Source: Streptomyces sp. WAC 01529 | GTDB lineage: Bacteria; Actinomycetota; Actinomycetes; Streptomycetales; Streptomycetaceae | NCBI RefSeq assembly: GCF_003945545.1 | Contig: NZ_CP029617.1 | Span: 496,001-560,000 of the forward strand | Reading direction: 5' to 3' | DNA: 64,000 nt | Shown: positions 18,697 through 26,396 of the stretch, piece by piece | How positions within the stretch are numbered: position 1 is the stretch's first letter | Layout: each line of letters opens with the position of its first letter | The notes under the pieces: generated by a model | What the model saw: the letters and a program-made list of their open reading frames with translations, nothing else | Databases searched by the model: none | What the model was told of the DNA's origin: nothing | Translations under genes and position numbers: made by a program

Positions 18697-19800
18697 TTAC
18701 TCCTGAGCGATGCCGCCGTCGGTGTCCTGTCCTGTGGACAGGACACCGCGGCAGGTCCAGACCGTCGGCTCGTCGTGGCCGCCGGGAATGCGCCAGCTCC
18801 GGCCGGCGATCGTGCCGTCGTCACTGGAGACGGTGAGTTCGAGCCCGCTCTCGTCGGTGCGGTGCAACGTGGCCGCGAGGGACGTCCCCTGCCACACGCC
18901 GAACTCCTGCCAGCTGGGGTCATCGGTGCGGCCGACGAGTTGGCCGTCGCGGTTGATGTCCCGGATGTCCGCGCCCCGCTCCACGACGCGCGGCTGTCCG
19001 TCGCGGTCCCACAGCACGCTCCGGGTCACGTTCCCCGCGGAGGTGACCTCGGCGATCACACGGCCGTTCGCTATGCCGCGCGGGATGTAGGCCTGGGCAT
19101 TGTCGGGGGCGGCCAGCTTGCGTGCCGTGCCGCCCTTCCACAGATAGAGCTCCTCACTGACCTCGTGCTCCACGTCGACGAGTACGGTGCCGTCCTCGTC
19201 GATCCCGGTGGCGACGACGGACGCGTCGGGCAGGCCGGTCAGTCTCTGCACTGTTCCCGGCTTGTCGGCGGGCCAGATGACCGGATACCACTTCGCCACG
19301 TCCTCCGTGTCGGTCATGGCACCGACGATGTCCCCGCGGTCGTTGACGCCCTCCGCCGTCGAGGCGAACGCGCCGGGCAGTTCGGGCAGGCGCTTTATCC
19401 TGCCGTTGCTCGACCGGACGGCACTGGGGAACCCGTCACCCTCCCGCTCGACGCTTCCGACGACGGTCCCGGAACGGTTCACCCCGACGACGGTGACCCA
19501 TTTCCGGTAGGCGGGGTCGGCCAGATTTCCGTAGTCGGTGAATCGCCCGTTCTTCCACAGCACGGCACGGCCGCCCTTCGCGGAATTCGCGCCGTACGAA
19601 ATCGTGCCCGCGTACCCACCGCTTCCGTCGGCCGCGTCCACCACTCCGGCCCGCGCGCCGGTGGGCATCGGCAGGACCGCCGGTTTCCAGGCGCAGGCCG
19701 CCGGTTCGGCGGCGGTCGCCGCGGGCGTCACGGCGCCGAGCATCCCCGCCACCAGTACCGACGGGAGCAGGACGCGAGCGAGGCCATTCGTACGTCTCAT
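18697..19800 (-). CDS. Secreted HAF-repeat protein of unknown function
   Basis: A 367-residue protein with a signal peptide (residues 1-33: MRRTNGLAR, hydrophobic core, ending TAAE). The mature part has repeated segments of the type GVNRSGTVVGS, GVNDRGDIVGA, GIDEDGTVLV and DINRDGQLVGR, typical of extracellular HAF repeats that probably fold as a beta-propeller. An AGGAG site sets the start at the RRTNG methionine. It lies convergent to the extender-unit operon and divergent from the thioesterase gene, within the cluster. No catalytic residues are recognisable. It may be unrelated to the peptide pathway. Confidence 0.8.
   Translation of the reverse strand: MRRTNGLARVLLPSVLVAGMLGAVTPAATAAEPAACAWKPAVLPMPTGARAGVVDAADGSGGYAGTISYGANSAKGGRAVLWKNGRFTDYGNLADPAYRKWVTVVGVNRSGTVVGSVEREGDGFPSAVRSSNGRIKRLPELPGAFASTAEGVNDRGDIVGAMTDTEDVAKWYPVIWPADKPGTVQRLTGLPDASVVATGIDEDGTVLVDVEHEVSEELYLWKGGTARKLAAPDNAQAYIPRGIANGRVIAEVTSAGNVTRSVLWDRDGQPRVVERGADIRDINRDGQLVGRTDDPSWQEFGVWQGTSLAATLHRTDESGLELTVSSDDGTIAGRSWRIPGGHDEPTVWTCRGVLSTGQDTDGGIAQE
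18721..18747. other. Long hairpin (12-bp arms) at the convergent gene junction
   Basis: Arms GGTGTCCTGTCC and GGACAGGACACC flank a 3-base loop. The hairpin lies inside the last codons of the leftward HAF gene and just past the stop of the rightward dehydrogenase gene. It could act as a terminator for the rightward operon or as an operator, since its core nearly repeats the palindrome at 15121-15140. Confidence 0.55.
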
Positions 19801-19841
19801 GATTCTCCTCAGTCTGTGAATGTTCCGAATGAGGTCGCGTG

Positions 19842-19861
19842 GTGTCTCGCCGGCGGGACAC
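19842..19861. promoter_or_regulatory. 20-bp near-perfect palindrome centred on CGCCGGCG, candidate LmbU-type operator
   Basis: GTGTC and GACAC arms surround the perfect 8-bp palindrome CGCCGGCG (19848-19855), with one mismatched pair. It sits in the 213-base divergent region between the HAF-protein gene and the type II thioesterase gene. From memory, CGCCGGCG was reported as a binding palindrome for LmbU, and this cluster encodes an LmbU relative. The 8-mer is not rare in such GC-rich DNA, so this is suggestive only. Confidence 0.45.
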
Positions 19862-20013
19862 AACACGACATCACGTGCGCCTTAGGCAGCAGCCCGGAAA
19901 GGCATTTCGCGCCGTCGCGGTGGCTAGCATGCGCACACGGTTCGACATCCACCATCCATCTGTCCCGGGCGGCTCATCCGAGCTGTCCGGGAGTCCCGCC
20001 TGGAGGCAATGCC

Positions 20014-20781
20014 GTGACCAAGCCGACGACTTCGGAGCGCGACAGGGTGCCGTTGCTGTGCCTTCCGTTCGCCGGAGGGGGAGCCAATTTCTTCCGCCCG
20101 TGGAACAGGATGGGCCTGAGCGGAGTGGTGGCCACGCCGCTCCAACTGCCCGGCCGCGAGCGTCTGTTGGACGCGGAGCCGTACCGGGACGTGCACGTCG
20201 CGGCGGACGGGCTGCTCCCGGCCGCGCTCGAAGCGGCGGGCGAAGGCCCCGTCGCCCTGTTCGGGCACTGCTTCCTCGGCGCCGTGCTCGCCTACGAACT
20301 CACTCGGCGCCTCACCGAGACCGGGGGCACCGAAGTGGTGCACCTGTTCGTCAGCGCGGCGCGCCCGCCGGCCTCGGGCCCGGTCAGCGACGTCTCCGGG
20401 CTGACCGACGAGGAGTTCCTCGCACACGTCGAGAAGACCACCGGACGCCGGTACCCCGCCTTCGACGTGCCGGAAGTGCGCGAGCTGCTGATACCGACCC
20501 TGCGAGCCGATTACGCGATGGACGAGAGCTACCGGCCGAGCGGCGGGCGCCCCCTCGACGTCCCGGTGACCGGGGTGTACGCCACGGACGACTCGTTCGT
20601 CTCCCGTGCGGAGGTGGCCGCGTGGCAGCACGTGACCACTGGTGGCTTCTTCCTGGCCGAACTGCCCGGAGAGCACATGTACCCGGCGGATGACGCCGAG
20701 CCGTTGCTCGCGCTGATCTCCCAGACCATCGCCGCGGGCCGCGTCGAATCCGGAAGGGGTCTCACCCATGGGACTGCGTGA
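20014..20781 (+). CDS. Type II thioesterase with Cys nucleophile
   Basis: A 255-residue alpha/beta hydrolase of the GrsT/RifR type, which clears misprimed or stalled carriers in NRPS/PKS lines. It shows PFAGGGANFF, the nucleophile elbow FGHCFLGAVLAYEL, Asp in VYATDDSFV and His in PGEHMYPADD. The usual elbow serine is cysteine. GTG is chosen because GGAGG lies 7 nt upstream; the nearby ATG is followed at once by a stop. The end overlaps the start of the SDR gene by 14 bases, indicating translational coupling. Confidence 0.92.
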   Translation: MTKPTTSERDRVPLLCLPFAGGGANFFRPWNRMGLSGVVATPLQLPGRERLLDAEPYRDVHVAADGLLPAALEAAGEGPVALFGHCFLGAVLAYELTRRLTETGGTEVVHLFVSAARPPASGPVSDVSGLTDEEFLAHVEKTTGRRYPAFDVPEVRELLIPTLRADYAMDESYRPSGGRPLDVPVTGVYATDDSFVSRAEVAAWQHVTTGGFFLAELPGEHMYPADDAEPLLALISQTIAAGRVESGRGLTHGTA

Positions 20782-21592
20782 CAAGACCGTCGTGATCACG
20801 GGCGCGGCCAGGGGAATCGGACGGGCCTGCGCCGTACGGGCCGCCGAGGAGGGCGCCGACGTCGTACTCATCGACATCGGCGGCGACGTTCCGGAGGTTC
20901 CCTACGCCCTGGGCTCCGCGAGCCAGTTGGAGCAGACCGCGCGGCTGTGCCGCAAGAACGGCGCGTCCGTTCTCGTCGCCACGGCGGACGTGCGCTCGCG
21001 AGCCGCCGTGACAGCGGCCGTGACGGCCGCGGTGGACCGGTTCGGGCGGATCGACGCCCTGATCAACAACGCGGGGGTGGGCGCGCCCTCGGGGAAGGCC
21101 ACCCACGACTTCACCGAGGAGGAGTGGAGGGTCATGCTGGACGTGAACCTCTCCGGGCCATGGCACCTGATCTCGGCGGTGGCGCCGGTCATGGTCGCCC
21201 AGAGGGCGGGCAGCATCGTCAACGTCGCGTCGACGGCCGGCCTCGTCGGCTACCGCCACTTCGCCGGCTACGTCGCCTCCAAGCACGGCCTGGTCGGCCT
21301 CACCAAGGCCGCCGCGCTGGACTACGCGCCGCTGAACATCCGGGTCAACGCGCTGTGCCCGGGCCCGGTCCGGGACGACCCGGCCGTGGACGGCCAGATG
21401 ACCGCGGTCGTCGCCGACGCGCTCGGCATCGGCTACGAGGAACAGGAAGCCGTCTACCTGGAATCGGTGGCGACCGACTCACTGGTCGATCCCGCCGATG
21501 TCGCCGGTGCCGCGATCTGGCTCGCCGGCGACGACTCCCTCAAGGTCACCGGCACGGTGATCCCCGTGGACGCCGGCTTCTCCGCCCGCTGA
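20768..21592 (+). CDS. Short-chain dehydrogenase/reductase
   Basis: A classical SDR of 274 residues with TGAARGIG, NNAG, a catalytic Ser in NVASTAG and YVASK. An extra stretch after the second strand (IDIGGDVPEVPYALGSASQLEQTARLCRKN) resembles the insertion of SDRs linked with the redox cofactor mycofactocin, although no mycofactocin genes are in the window. It is coupled to the thioesterase gene and followed by a discrete NRPS, so a role in making or tailoring a pathway building block is likely. Substrate unknown. Confidence 0.88.
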   Translation: MGLRDKTVVITGAARGIGRACAVRAAEEGADVVLIDIGGDVPEVPYALGSASQLEQTARLCRKNGASVLVATADVRSRAAVTAAVTAAVDRFGRIDALINNAGVGAPSGKATHDFTEEEWRVMLDVNLSGPWHLISAVAPVMVAQRAGSIVNVASTAGLVGYRHFAGYVASKHGLVGLTKAAALDYAPLNIRVNALCPGPVRDDPAVDGQMTAVVADALGIGYEEQEAVYLESVATDSLVDPADVAGAAIWLAGDDSLKVTGTVIPVDAGFSAR

Positions 21593-21663
21593 CCCTTCCC
21601 CCGACGCCCCTCTCCGGACCTCATCCAGCTGGCTCTTTCCCGGCCTCACCCAAAGGAGTGCGT

Positions 21664-24561
21664 GTGTCCGTCTCCAGCGAAGTGGCCGCGGAGGCCCTCG
21701 CGGCCCCTCACCCGAGCGGCCGGTTCTTCGCCCGCTCCGAGTTCGGCTCCGACCCGGCCCGTGCCTGCCACAGCCTCATCAGGCGGCTCCCCGCCGGAAC
21801 CGACGCGGCGGCCCTACGCGACAACCTGGCCGCCCTGATGGAACGTCACCCTGCCCTCCACGGCACGCTGCTGTTCCATGAGGCGCTCGACGTCGACGCG
21901 GGCGACAGGGCCGCGCACCGGCACCGCTCCCGGGAGTCCGGCCGCGCGGTCAACGGCGCCCCGGCCCCCGCGCGAGCCGTCTTGCTCAGCTACGCCGACG
22001 GCGCCGCCGACCTGGTCCTGGTGGCACACCGCCGGGCGATGGACCGGCGCGCCCTGGACCAGCTGGCCACGGCGCTGACCGACCCGGCGCACCCCGTGAC
22101 GCTGCCCGAGGCGGCGGCCGACTGGAGCGCACAGCACGACGGCCCGCCCGAACTGGCCTGGGGCCTCGGCGACCCTGCGAGGGCGGGCCGGGCGGGCACC
22201 GCAGTGCTGACCTCCACGGCGGTCTCGGACGGCACGGCACCGGCGGTGGCGTTGGCGGCCACCGCGCTCGTGCTGGCCCGCTACGGCGCAACGGAGCACG
22301 CCGAGTTCGCGCTGATCACCGGGGGCCCCGCGGCCGGGGACACGCACCGGTCGGTCGCACTCCCGGCAGGGGAGGCGGCCCTCGCCGCCGACCTGCTCGA
22401 CGCGGCGGCACACGCCGGCGCCACGGGCGGCGAGGCACCGTCCGGCATTCCGGCGGTCGGAGTCCTGCTGACCGAGAAGCGCGACGGCGACGTCTACCGC
22501 CCCGTCCTGGCGCCGCCCTTTCCGGTGACGGTGGCGTGGCAGTACGGCACGGACGGCACGGACGGCACGGACGGCACGGACGGCACCCTGAGCGGTGTCC
22601 TGCACTACGACGAGGGCGTACTGGATCCGGTGATCGCCGGGCAGTTCGCCGGGCACGTCGCCCGCGTCGTGGACGCGCTCGTACAGGCCCCGGCCGGGGC
22701 CCGGGTCGGTGACATCGAGCTGGTGGACGCCGAGGAGGCCGCCGCCGTCATCGCCGCAGGACGCACCCCGGCGGAGGGTGACGCGGTGATCGCGCCCGTC
22801 CACGAGCTGTTCCGCAAGGTGGCGGCCGGGCGGCCGGACGCCCCGGCGCTGTCCGATCCGGAACACACGCTGAGCTACGCGGAGTTGGACGCCCGGTCCG
22901 ACGCGGTGGCCGGTGCGCTGCGCGACCACGGGGTGGCACCGGGCGACCGGGTCGGCGTGTGCCTCGACCGAACCGCCGAGCTGGTGATCTCGCTCCTCGG
23001 GGTGGTCAAGGCCGGTGCCGCCTATGTCCCGATGGACGTCACCTATCCGGCGGAGCGGCTGCTCCACACGGTGAGCGACTCCGGCGCCCGGCTCGTGCTC
23101 TCCTCCGCCGAGGACTTCCCCGCGGCCGACGGGGTGACCGTGGTGCACCCGAGCGAGCTGTCCCGTACCGCCGATGGACCGATCGCGGACCCGGGCGGCA
23201 GCGCGGACGACATCGCCTATGTGATCTACACCTCCGGGTCCACCGGCCGGCCCAAGGGTGTCGCGGTCCCCCACCGCAACGTCGGCGCGCTGCTCGCCGC
23301 GACCACCGCCGATCTCGGACTCGGCCCCGAGGACACCTGGGCGCTCTTCCACTCCAGTGCGTTCGACTTCTCGGTGTGGGAGATCTGGGGCGCGCTGCTG
23401 ACCGGCGGGCACCTGGTCGTGGTGCCGTACTTCGTCTCCCGGAGCCCGGAGGACTTCCACGACCTCCTGGTGCGGCACCGGGTCACCGTCCTGAGCCAGA
23501 CCCCGTCCGCGTTCGCCATGCTCAAGGAGGTCGACCTGCGGCGCACCGCCGACCTCGCGGTGCGGCTGGTGGTCTTCGGTGGTGAGCCGCTGGACGTGCG
23601 GATGCTGCAGGACTGGTTCCGCGGGCATCCGCACACCCGGTGCCGGGTGGTCAACATGTACGGCATCACGGAGACCACCGTCCACGTCACCAGCCAGACC
23701 GTCACACCGCAGGACATCGGCGCCGGGTCGCGTTCGGTCGGCAGGGCGCTGCCGGGCTGGTCGGTGTCCGTACGGGACACGGCGGGCGGCGTCCAGCCGT
23801 TCGGGGTGCCCGGCGAGATCTACGTCGGTGGTGCGGGCGTGGCCTCCCACTACCTGAACCAGGAGGAGCTGACCGCCGCCCGGTTCGTCCACGACCCGGT
23901 CACCGGCGAGCGGGTCTACCGCAGCGGCGACCTGGGCAGGCTGCGCCCGGACGGGCGCCTGGACCATCTCGGGCGGATCGACGGCCAGGTCAAGGTGCGC
24001 GGCTTCCGCATTGAACTGGGCGAGATCCGCTCGGTCCTGCTGGAGGACCAGAACGTCACCGCGGCAGCGGTGGTGCTGGGCGGCGACGCCGATGACGCGG
24101 CCCAGGTCCGGCTGGATGCCTATGTGGTGCCGAGGTACGAGGCCGTCTCCGTGGCGGAGATCCGGGAGCGGGCGGCGCGGTATCTGCCCGACTACATGGT
24201 GCCGGCCACGTTCACCCTGCTGTCCGAGCTGCCCCTGACCGTCAACGGCAAGGTCGACACGAGCGGACTCGAGCCTGCCGCCGAGGCCACCCCGGCCGAG
24301 GCGGCCGGGCGACCGACGGACGACCCGGTGCTGCGCGTGTGGCGCGAGGTGCTCGGCAAGGACGTGGGACCGGACGACGACTTCTTCGTCTTCGGCGGCA
24401 ACTCACTGCTCGCGGTCCGGCTTTCCGGCGCGCTGCGCCGGGCCGGGCTGCCCCCCGTCTCGCTGCGGGAGCTGTACGTGTATCCGACCGCGGCCGAGGT
24501 GAGCGCGCTCCTCGCCGCCCGCGAAGCCACCGAGGACCCGGGCGGGCACCCCGCGACGTGA
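21664..24561 (+). CDS. Discrete NRPS: degenerate C domain, Thr-type A domain, T domain
   Basis: The 965-residue product has three parts. Residues 1-370 resemble a shrunken condensation domain; where HHxxxDG is expected it reads AHRRAMDRRA, so it should be inactive. An A domain follows ([57 protein letters not shown]); my pocket reading D-F-W-S-V-G-M-V-H matches the threonine code. A carrier domain with FFVFGGNSLLAVR closes the protein. It probably loads Thr and works in trans. GTG at this position has AAGGAG 5 nt upstream. A run of Gly-Thr-Asp repeats lies near residue 295. Confidence 0.92.
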   Translation: MSVSSEVAAEALAAPHPSGRFFARSEFGSDPARACHSLIRRLPAGTDAAALRDNLAALMERHPALHGTLLFHEALDVDAGDRAAHRHRSRESGRAVNGAPAPARAVLLSYADGAADLVLVAHRRAMDRRALDQLATALTDPAHPVTLPEAAADWSAQHDGPPELAWGLGDPARAGRAGTAVLTSTAVSDGTAPAVALAATALVLARYGATEHAEFALITGGPAAGDTHRSVALPAGEAALAADLLDAAAHAGATGGEAPSGIPAVGVLLTEKRDGDVYRPVLAPPFPVTVAWQYGTDGTDGTDGTDGTLSGVLHYDEGVLDPVIAGQFAGHVARVVDALVQAPAGARVGDIELVDAEEAAAVIAAGRTPAEGDAVIAPVHELFRKVAAGRPDAPALSDPEHTLSYAELDARSDAVAGALRDHGVAPGDRVGVCLDRTAELVISLLGVVKAGAAYVPMDVTYPAERLLHTVSDSGARLVLSSAEDFPAADGVTVVHPSELSRTADGPIADPGGSADDIAYVIYTSGSTGRPKGVAVPHRNVGALLAATTADLGLGPEDTWALFHSSAFDFSVWEIWGALLTGGHLVVVPYFVSRSPEDFHDLLVRHRVTVLSQTPSAFAMLKEVDLRRTADLAVRLVVFGGEPLDVRMLQDWFRGHPHTRCRVVNMYGITETTVHVTSQTVTPQDIGAGSRSVGRALPGWSVSVRDTAGGVQPFGVPGEIYVGGAGVASHYLNQEELTAARFVHDPVTGERVYRSGDLGRLRPDGRLDHLGRIDGQVKVRGFRIELGEIRSVLLEDQNVTAAAVVLGGDADDAAQVRLDAYVVPRYEAVSVAEIRERAARYLPDYMVPATFTLLSELPLTVNGKVDTSGLEPAAEATPAEAAGRPTDDPVLRVWREVLGKDVGPDDDFFVFGGNSLLAVRLSGALRRAGLPPVSLRELYVYPTAAEVSALLAAREATEDPGGHPAT
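22546..22587 (+). repeat. In-frame 9-bp tandem repeat encoding Gly-Thr-Asp
   Basis: GGCACGGAC is repeated four times with a final partial copy, encoding (Gly-Thr-Asp)4-Gly-Thr at about residues 295-308 of the discrete NRPS. It falls in the degenerate condensation region. Copy number may vary by slippage without breaking the frame. Confidence 0.9.
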
Positions 24562-24578
24562 CCTCGGCACTGTCACCG

Positions 24579-24617
24579 CCCCGACCGCGCCCGCCCGTAG
24601 TACGGGCGCGGTCGGGG
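24579..24617. terminator. Bidirectional hairpin terminator at the cluster boundary
   Basis: Perfect 15-bp arms CCCCGACCGCGCCCG and CGGGCGCGGTCGGGG with a 9-base loop lie between the convergent NRPS and acyl-CoA dehydrogenase genes. It can serve both strands and probably marks the right end of the peptide cluster. Confidence 0.88.
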
Positions 24618-24628
24618 GCATGGGCGTC

Positions 24629-26350
24629 CTAGAGCGCCATCTCGTACGCCCCGGCCAGGGATTCGACGGTCTCCCACACCCGCGCCGAGCGCGCGCTGTC
24701 GACGACGGGGCGGCGCACCGCCTCCAGCGCCCAGCGCTGCTGTGCCTCGGTGGCGGAGTCCTTGCCGTGCAGTTCGACGGCGTGGGCGGAGAAGTCGCGC
24801 ACCAGGACCGCGAAGAGTTCGTCGAGGACGTCCTCGTCGAGGCCGGTCAGGCGCGCCTGCTCCAGGATCAGCTGGCCGTGCACGACCAGGGCGAAGAGCT
24901 GGCCGACGGCGAGCAGGAGGTCGAGGTCGCGGCTCTGCTCCTCGTCGGGGGCGGCGGTCCTCACGAACTCGCAGAGGGCGTCGGCCTGTTCGCGGAAGCG
25001 GGCGACGTTGGGCACCTCGGCGAACGCGTCGTAGGCGGTGCGCCAGTCGTGGAAGCGGACGGCGCCCAGGCCCCGGGCCGGTCCCTGGCGGAAGAGGAAG
25101 TCGTCGTCGGCCGCGTCGAGGCGGGTCGGGACGGGCTCGTACGACACCGGGTCCAGGAGGTGGTTGCGCATGAACTTCAGGATCAGCGCGAGGTTGACGT
25201 GGACCGTGCCCTCCAGCTTGGGCAGGCCGCGGATCTCGATGGCCGCCTGGGCGAAGTAGTTGTCCTTCTCGAAGCCCTTGGCGGCGATCACGTCCCACAT
25301 CAGGTCGATGACCTTCTCGCCCTCGGTGGTCACCTTCATCTTCGTCATGGGGTTGAAGAGGAGGTAGCGGCGGTCGTCGGGTCCCGCGGAGCGGAAGTAG
25401 TCGACGGCGCGGTCGCTGAACAGCTTCATGCCGACCAGGCGGACGTAGGCGTCGGTCAGCTCGCGGCGCACGTGCGGGAAGGCGGTGACGGGACGGCCGT
25501 AGAGGATGCGGTGGTGGGCGTGGGTGACGGCCTCGTACATCGCGTGCTCGCAGATGCCGATCGAGGCGGTGCAGAGGTTGAACTTGCCGACGTTGACGGT
25601 GTTGAGAGCGGCGTCGAAAGCGGCCTTGCCCGTGTGCAGTACGTCTTCGGCGGCGACCGGGTAGTTCTCCAGCCGGAACTCGCTGACGAACTTGGAGGAG
25701 TCGACGACGTTCTTCACCAGGTGGTACGCCTCGTGGCGGCTGTCGGCGGCGAAGAAGACGTAGCCGTCGGGGCCCTCGACGTCGGTGCGGCGGCCGAAGA
25801 CGGAGACCAGTCCGGCGGCGTTGCCGTTGCCGATGTAGTACTTGGAGCCGGTGGCCAGGAACCCGCCGTCGCCGTCGGGCTCCAGGAGCATGTCGGTGGA
25901 GTAGATGTCGGCGCCGTGCGTCTTCTCCGACAGGCCGAAGGCGAACACCTCGCCCTGGGAGAGGAGTTCGGCCGCGCGCGTACGGGCCGCCGCGTTGTCG
26001 CTCTGCCAGACCGGGCCGAGGCCGAGGATGGTGACCTGCCACGCGTACCAGTAGTCGAGCCCGTAGAAGCCGAAGATCTCGTTGAGCGCGGCGATCCGGG
26101 CGGTGTCCCAGCGCTGCTCGCCCTGTCCGTCAGCGGCGGCGGCCGGGGTGAGGAAGGTGGCGAACAGCTTCTCCTTGGCGGAGAACTCCAGGAAGTCCGC
26201 GAGCCAGGCGCGGGAGCGGTAGTCCTCGATCAGCTTGCGCTTGCCGCGGGCCTCGAACCAGTCGACGGTCGCGCGCAGCAGCCTGCGGGTCTCGGGGTCG
26301 AAGTGGGTCGGGTCGTAGGTGCGCGGGTTGAACAGCAGCGCGTCGGCCAT
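24629..26350 (-). CDS. Acyl-CoA dehydrogenase family protein
   Basis: The 573-residue protein is longer than a typical acyl-CoA dehydrogenase (about 380-400) and matches the larger acyl-CoA dehydrogenase/oxidase-like group. Recognisable parts are FAFGLSEKTHGADIYSTD (FAD and substrate contacts), GSKYYIGNGNAAGLVSVFGR, VNVGKFNLCTASIGICEHAMYEAV and ILYGRPV. It would oxidise an acyl-CoA to the 2-enoyl-CoA. A PadR-type repressor gene lies 46 nt upstream in the same direction, so the two probably form a regulated unit. Substrate unknown. Confidence 0.9.
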   Translation of the reverse strand: MADALLFNPRTYDPTHFDPETRRLLRATVDWFEARGKRKLIEDYRSRAWLADFLEFSAKEKLFATFLTPAAAADGQGEQRWDTARIAALNEIFGFYGLDYWYAWQVTILGLGPVWQSDNAAARTRAAELLSQGEVFAFGLSEKTHGADIYSTDMLLEPDGDGGFLATGSKYYIGNGNAAGLVSVFGRRTDVEGPDGYVFFAADSRHEAYHLVKNVVDSSKFVSEFRLENYPVAAEDVLHTGKAAFDAALNTVNVGKFNLCTASIGICEHAMYEAVTHAHHRILYGRPVTAFPHVRRELTDAYVRLVGMKLFSDRAVDYFRSAGPDDRRYLLFNPMTKMKVTTEGEKVIDLMWDVIAAKGFEKDNYFAQAAIEIRGLPKLEGTVHVNLALILKFMRNHLLDPVSYEPVPTRLDAADDDFLFRQGPARGLGAVRFHDWRTAYDAFAEVPNVARFREQADALCEFVRTAAPDEEQSRDLDLLLAVGQLFALVVHGQLILEQARLTGLDEDVLDELFAVLVRDFSAHAVELHGKDSATEAQQRWALEAVRRPVVDSARSARVWETVESLAGAYEMAL

Positions 26351-26396
26351 GGATATTCGCCTTTTCCTGGTCGGGAGTTGAGGTGCGGGTGCCGGT

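Noticed and set aside
22546..22587. Sequencing or assembly artefact in the Gly-Thr-Asp repeat
   Set aside because: The repeat keeps the frame and the gene is intact on both sides, so it is accepted as real, though copy number could be misassembled.
21664..24561. Complete elongation module (C-A-T) at the end of the cluster
   Set aside because: The condensation motif is lost, so the protein is treated as an A-T loader with a degenerate N-terminal domain.
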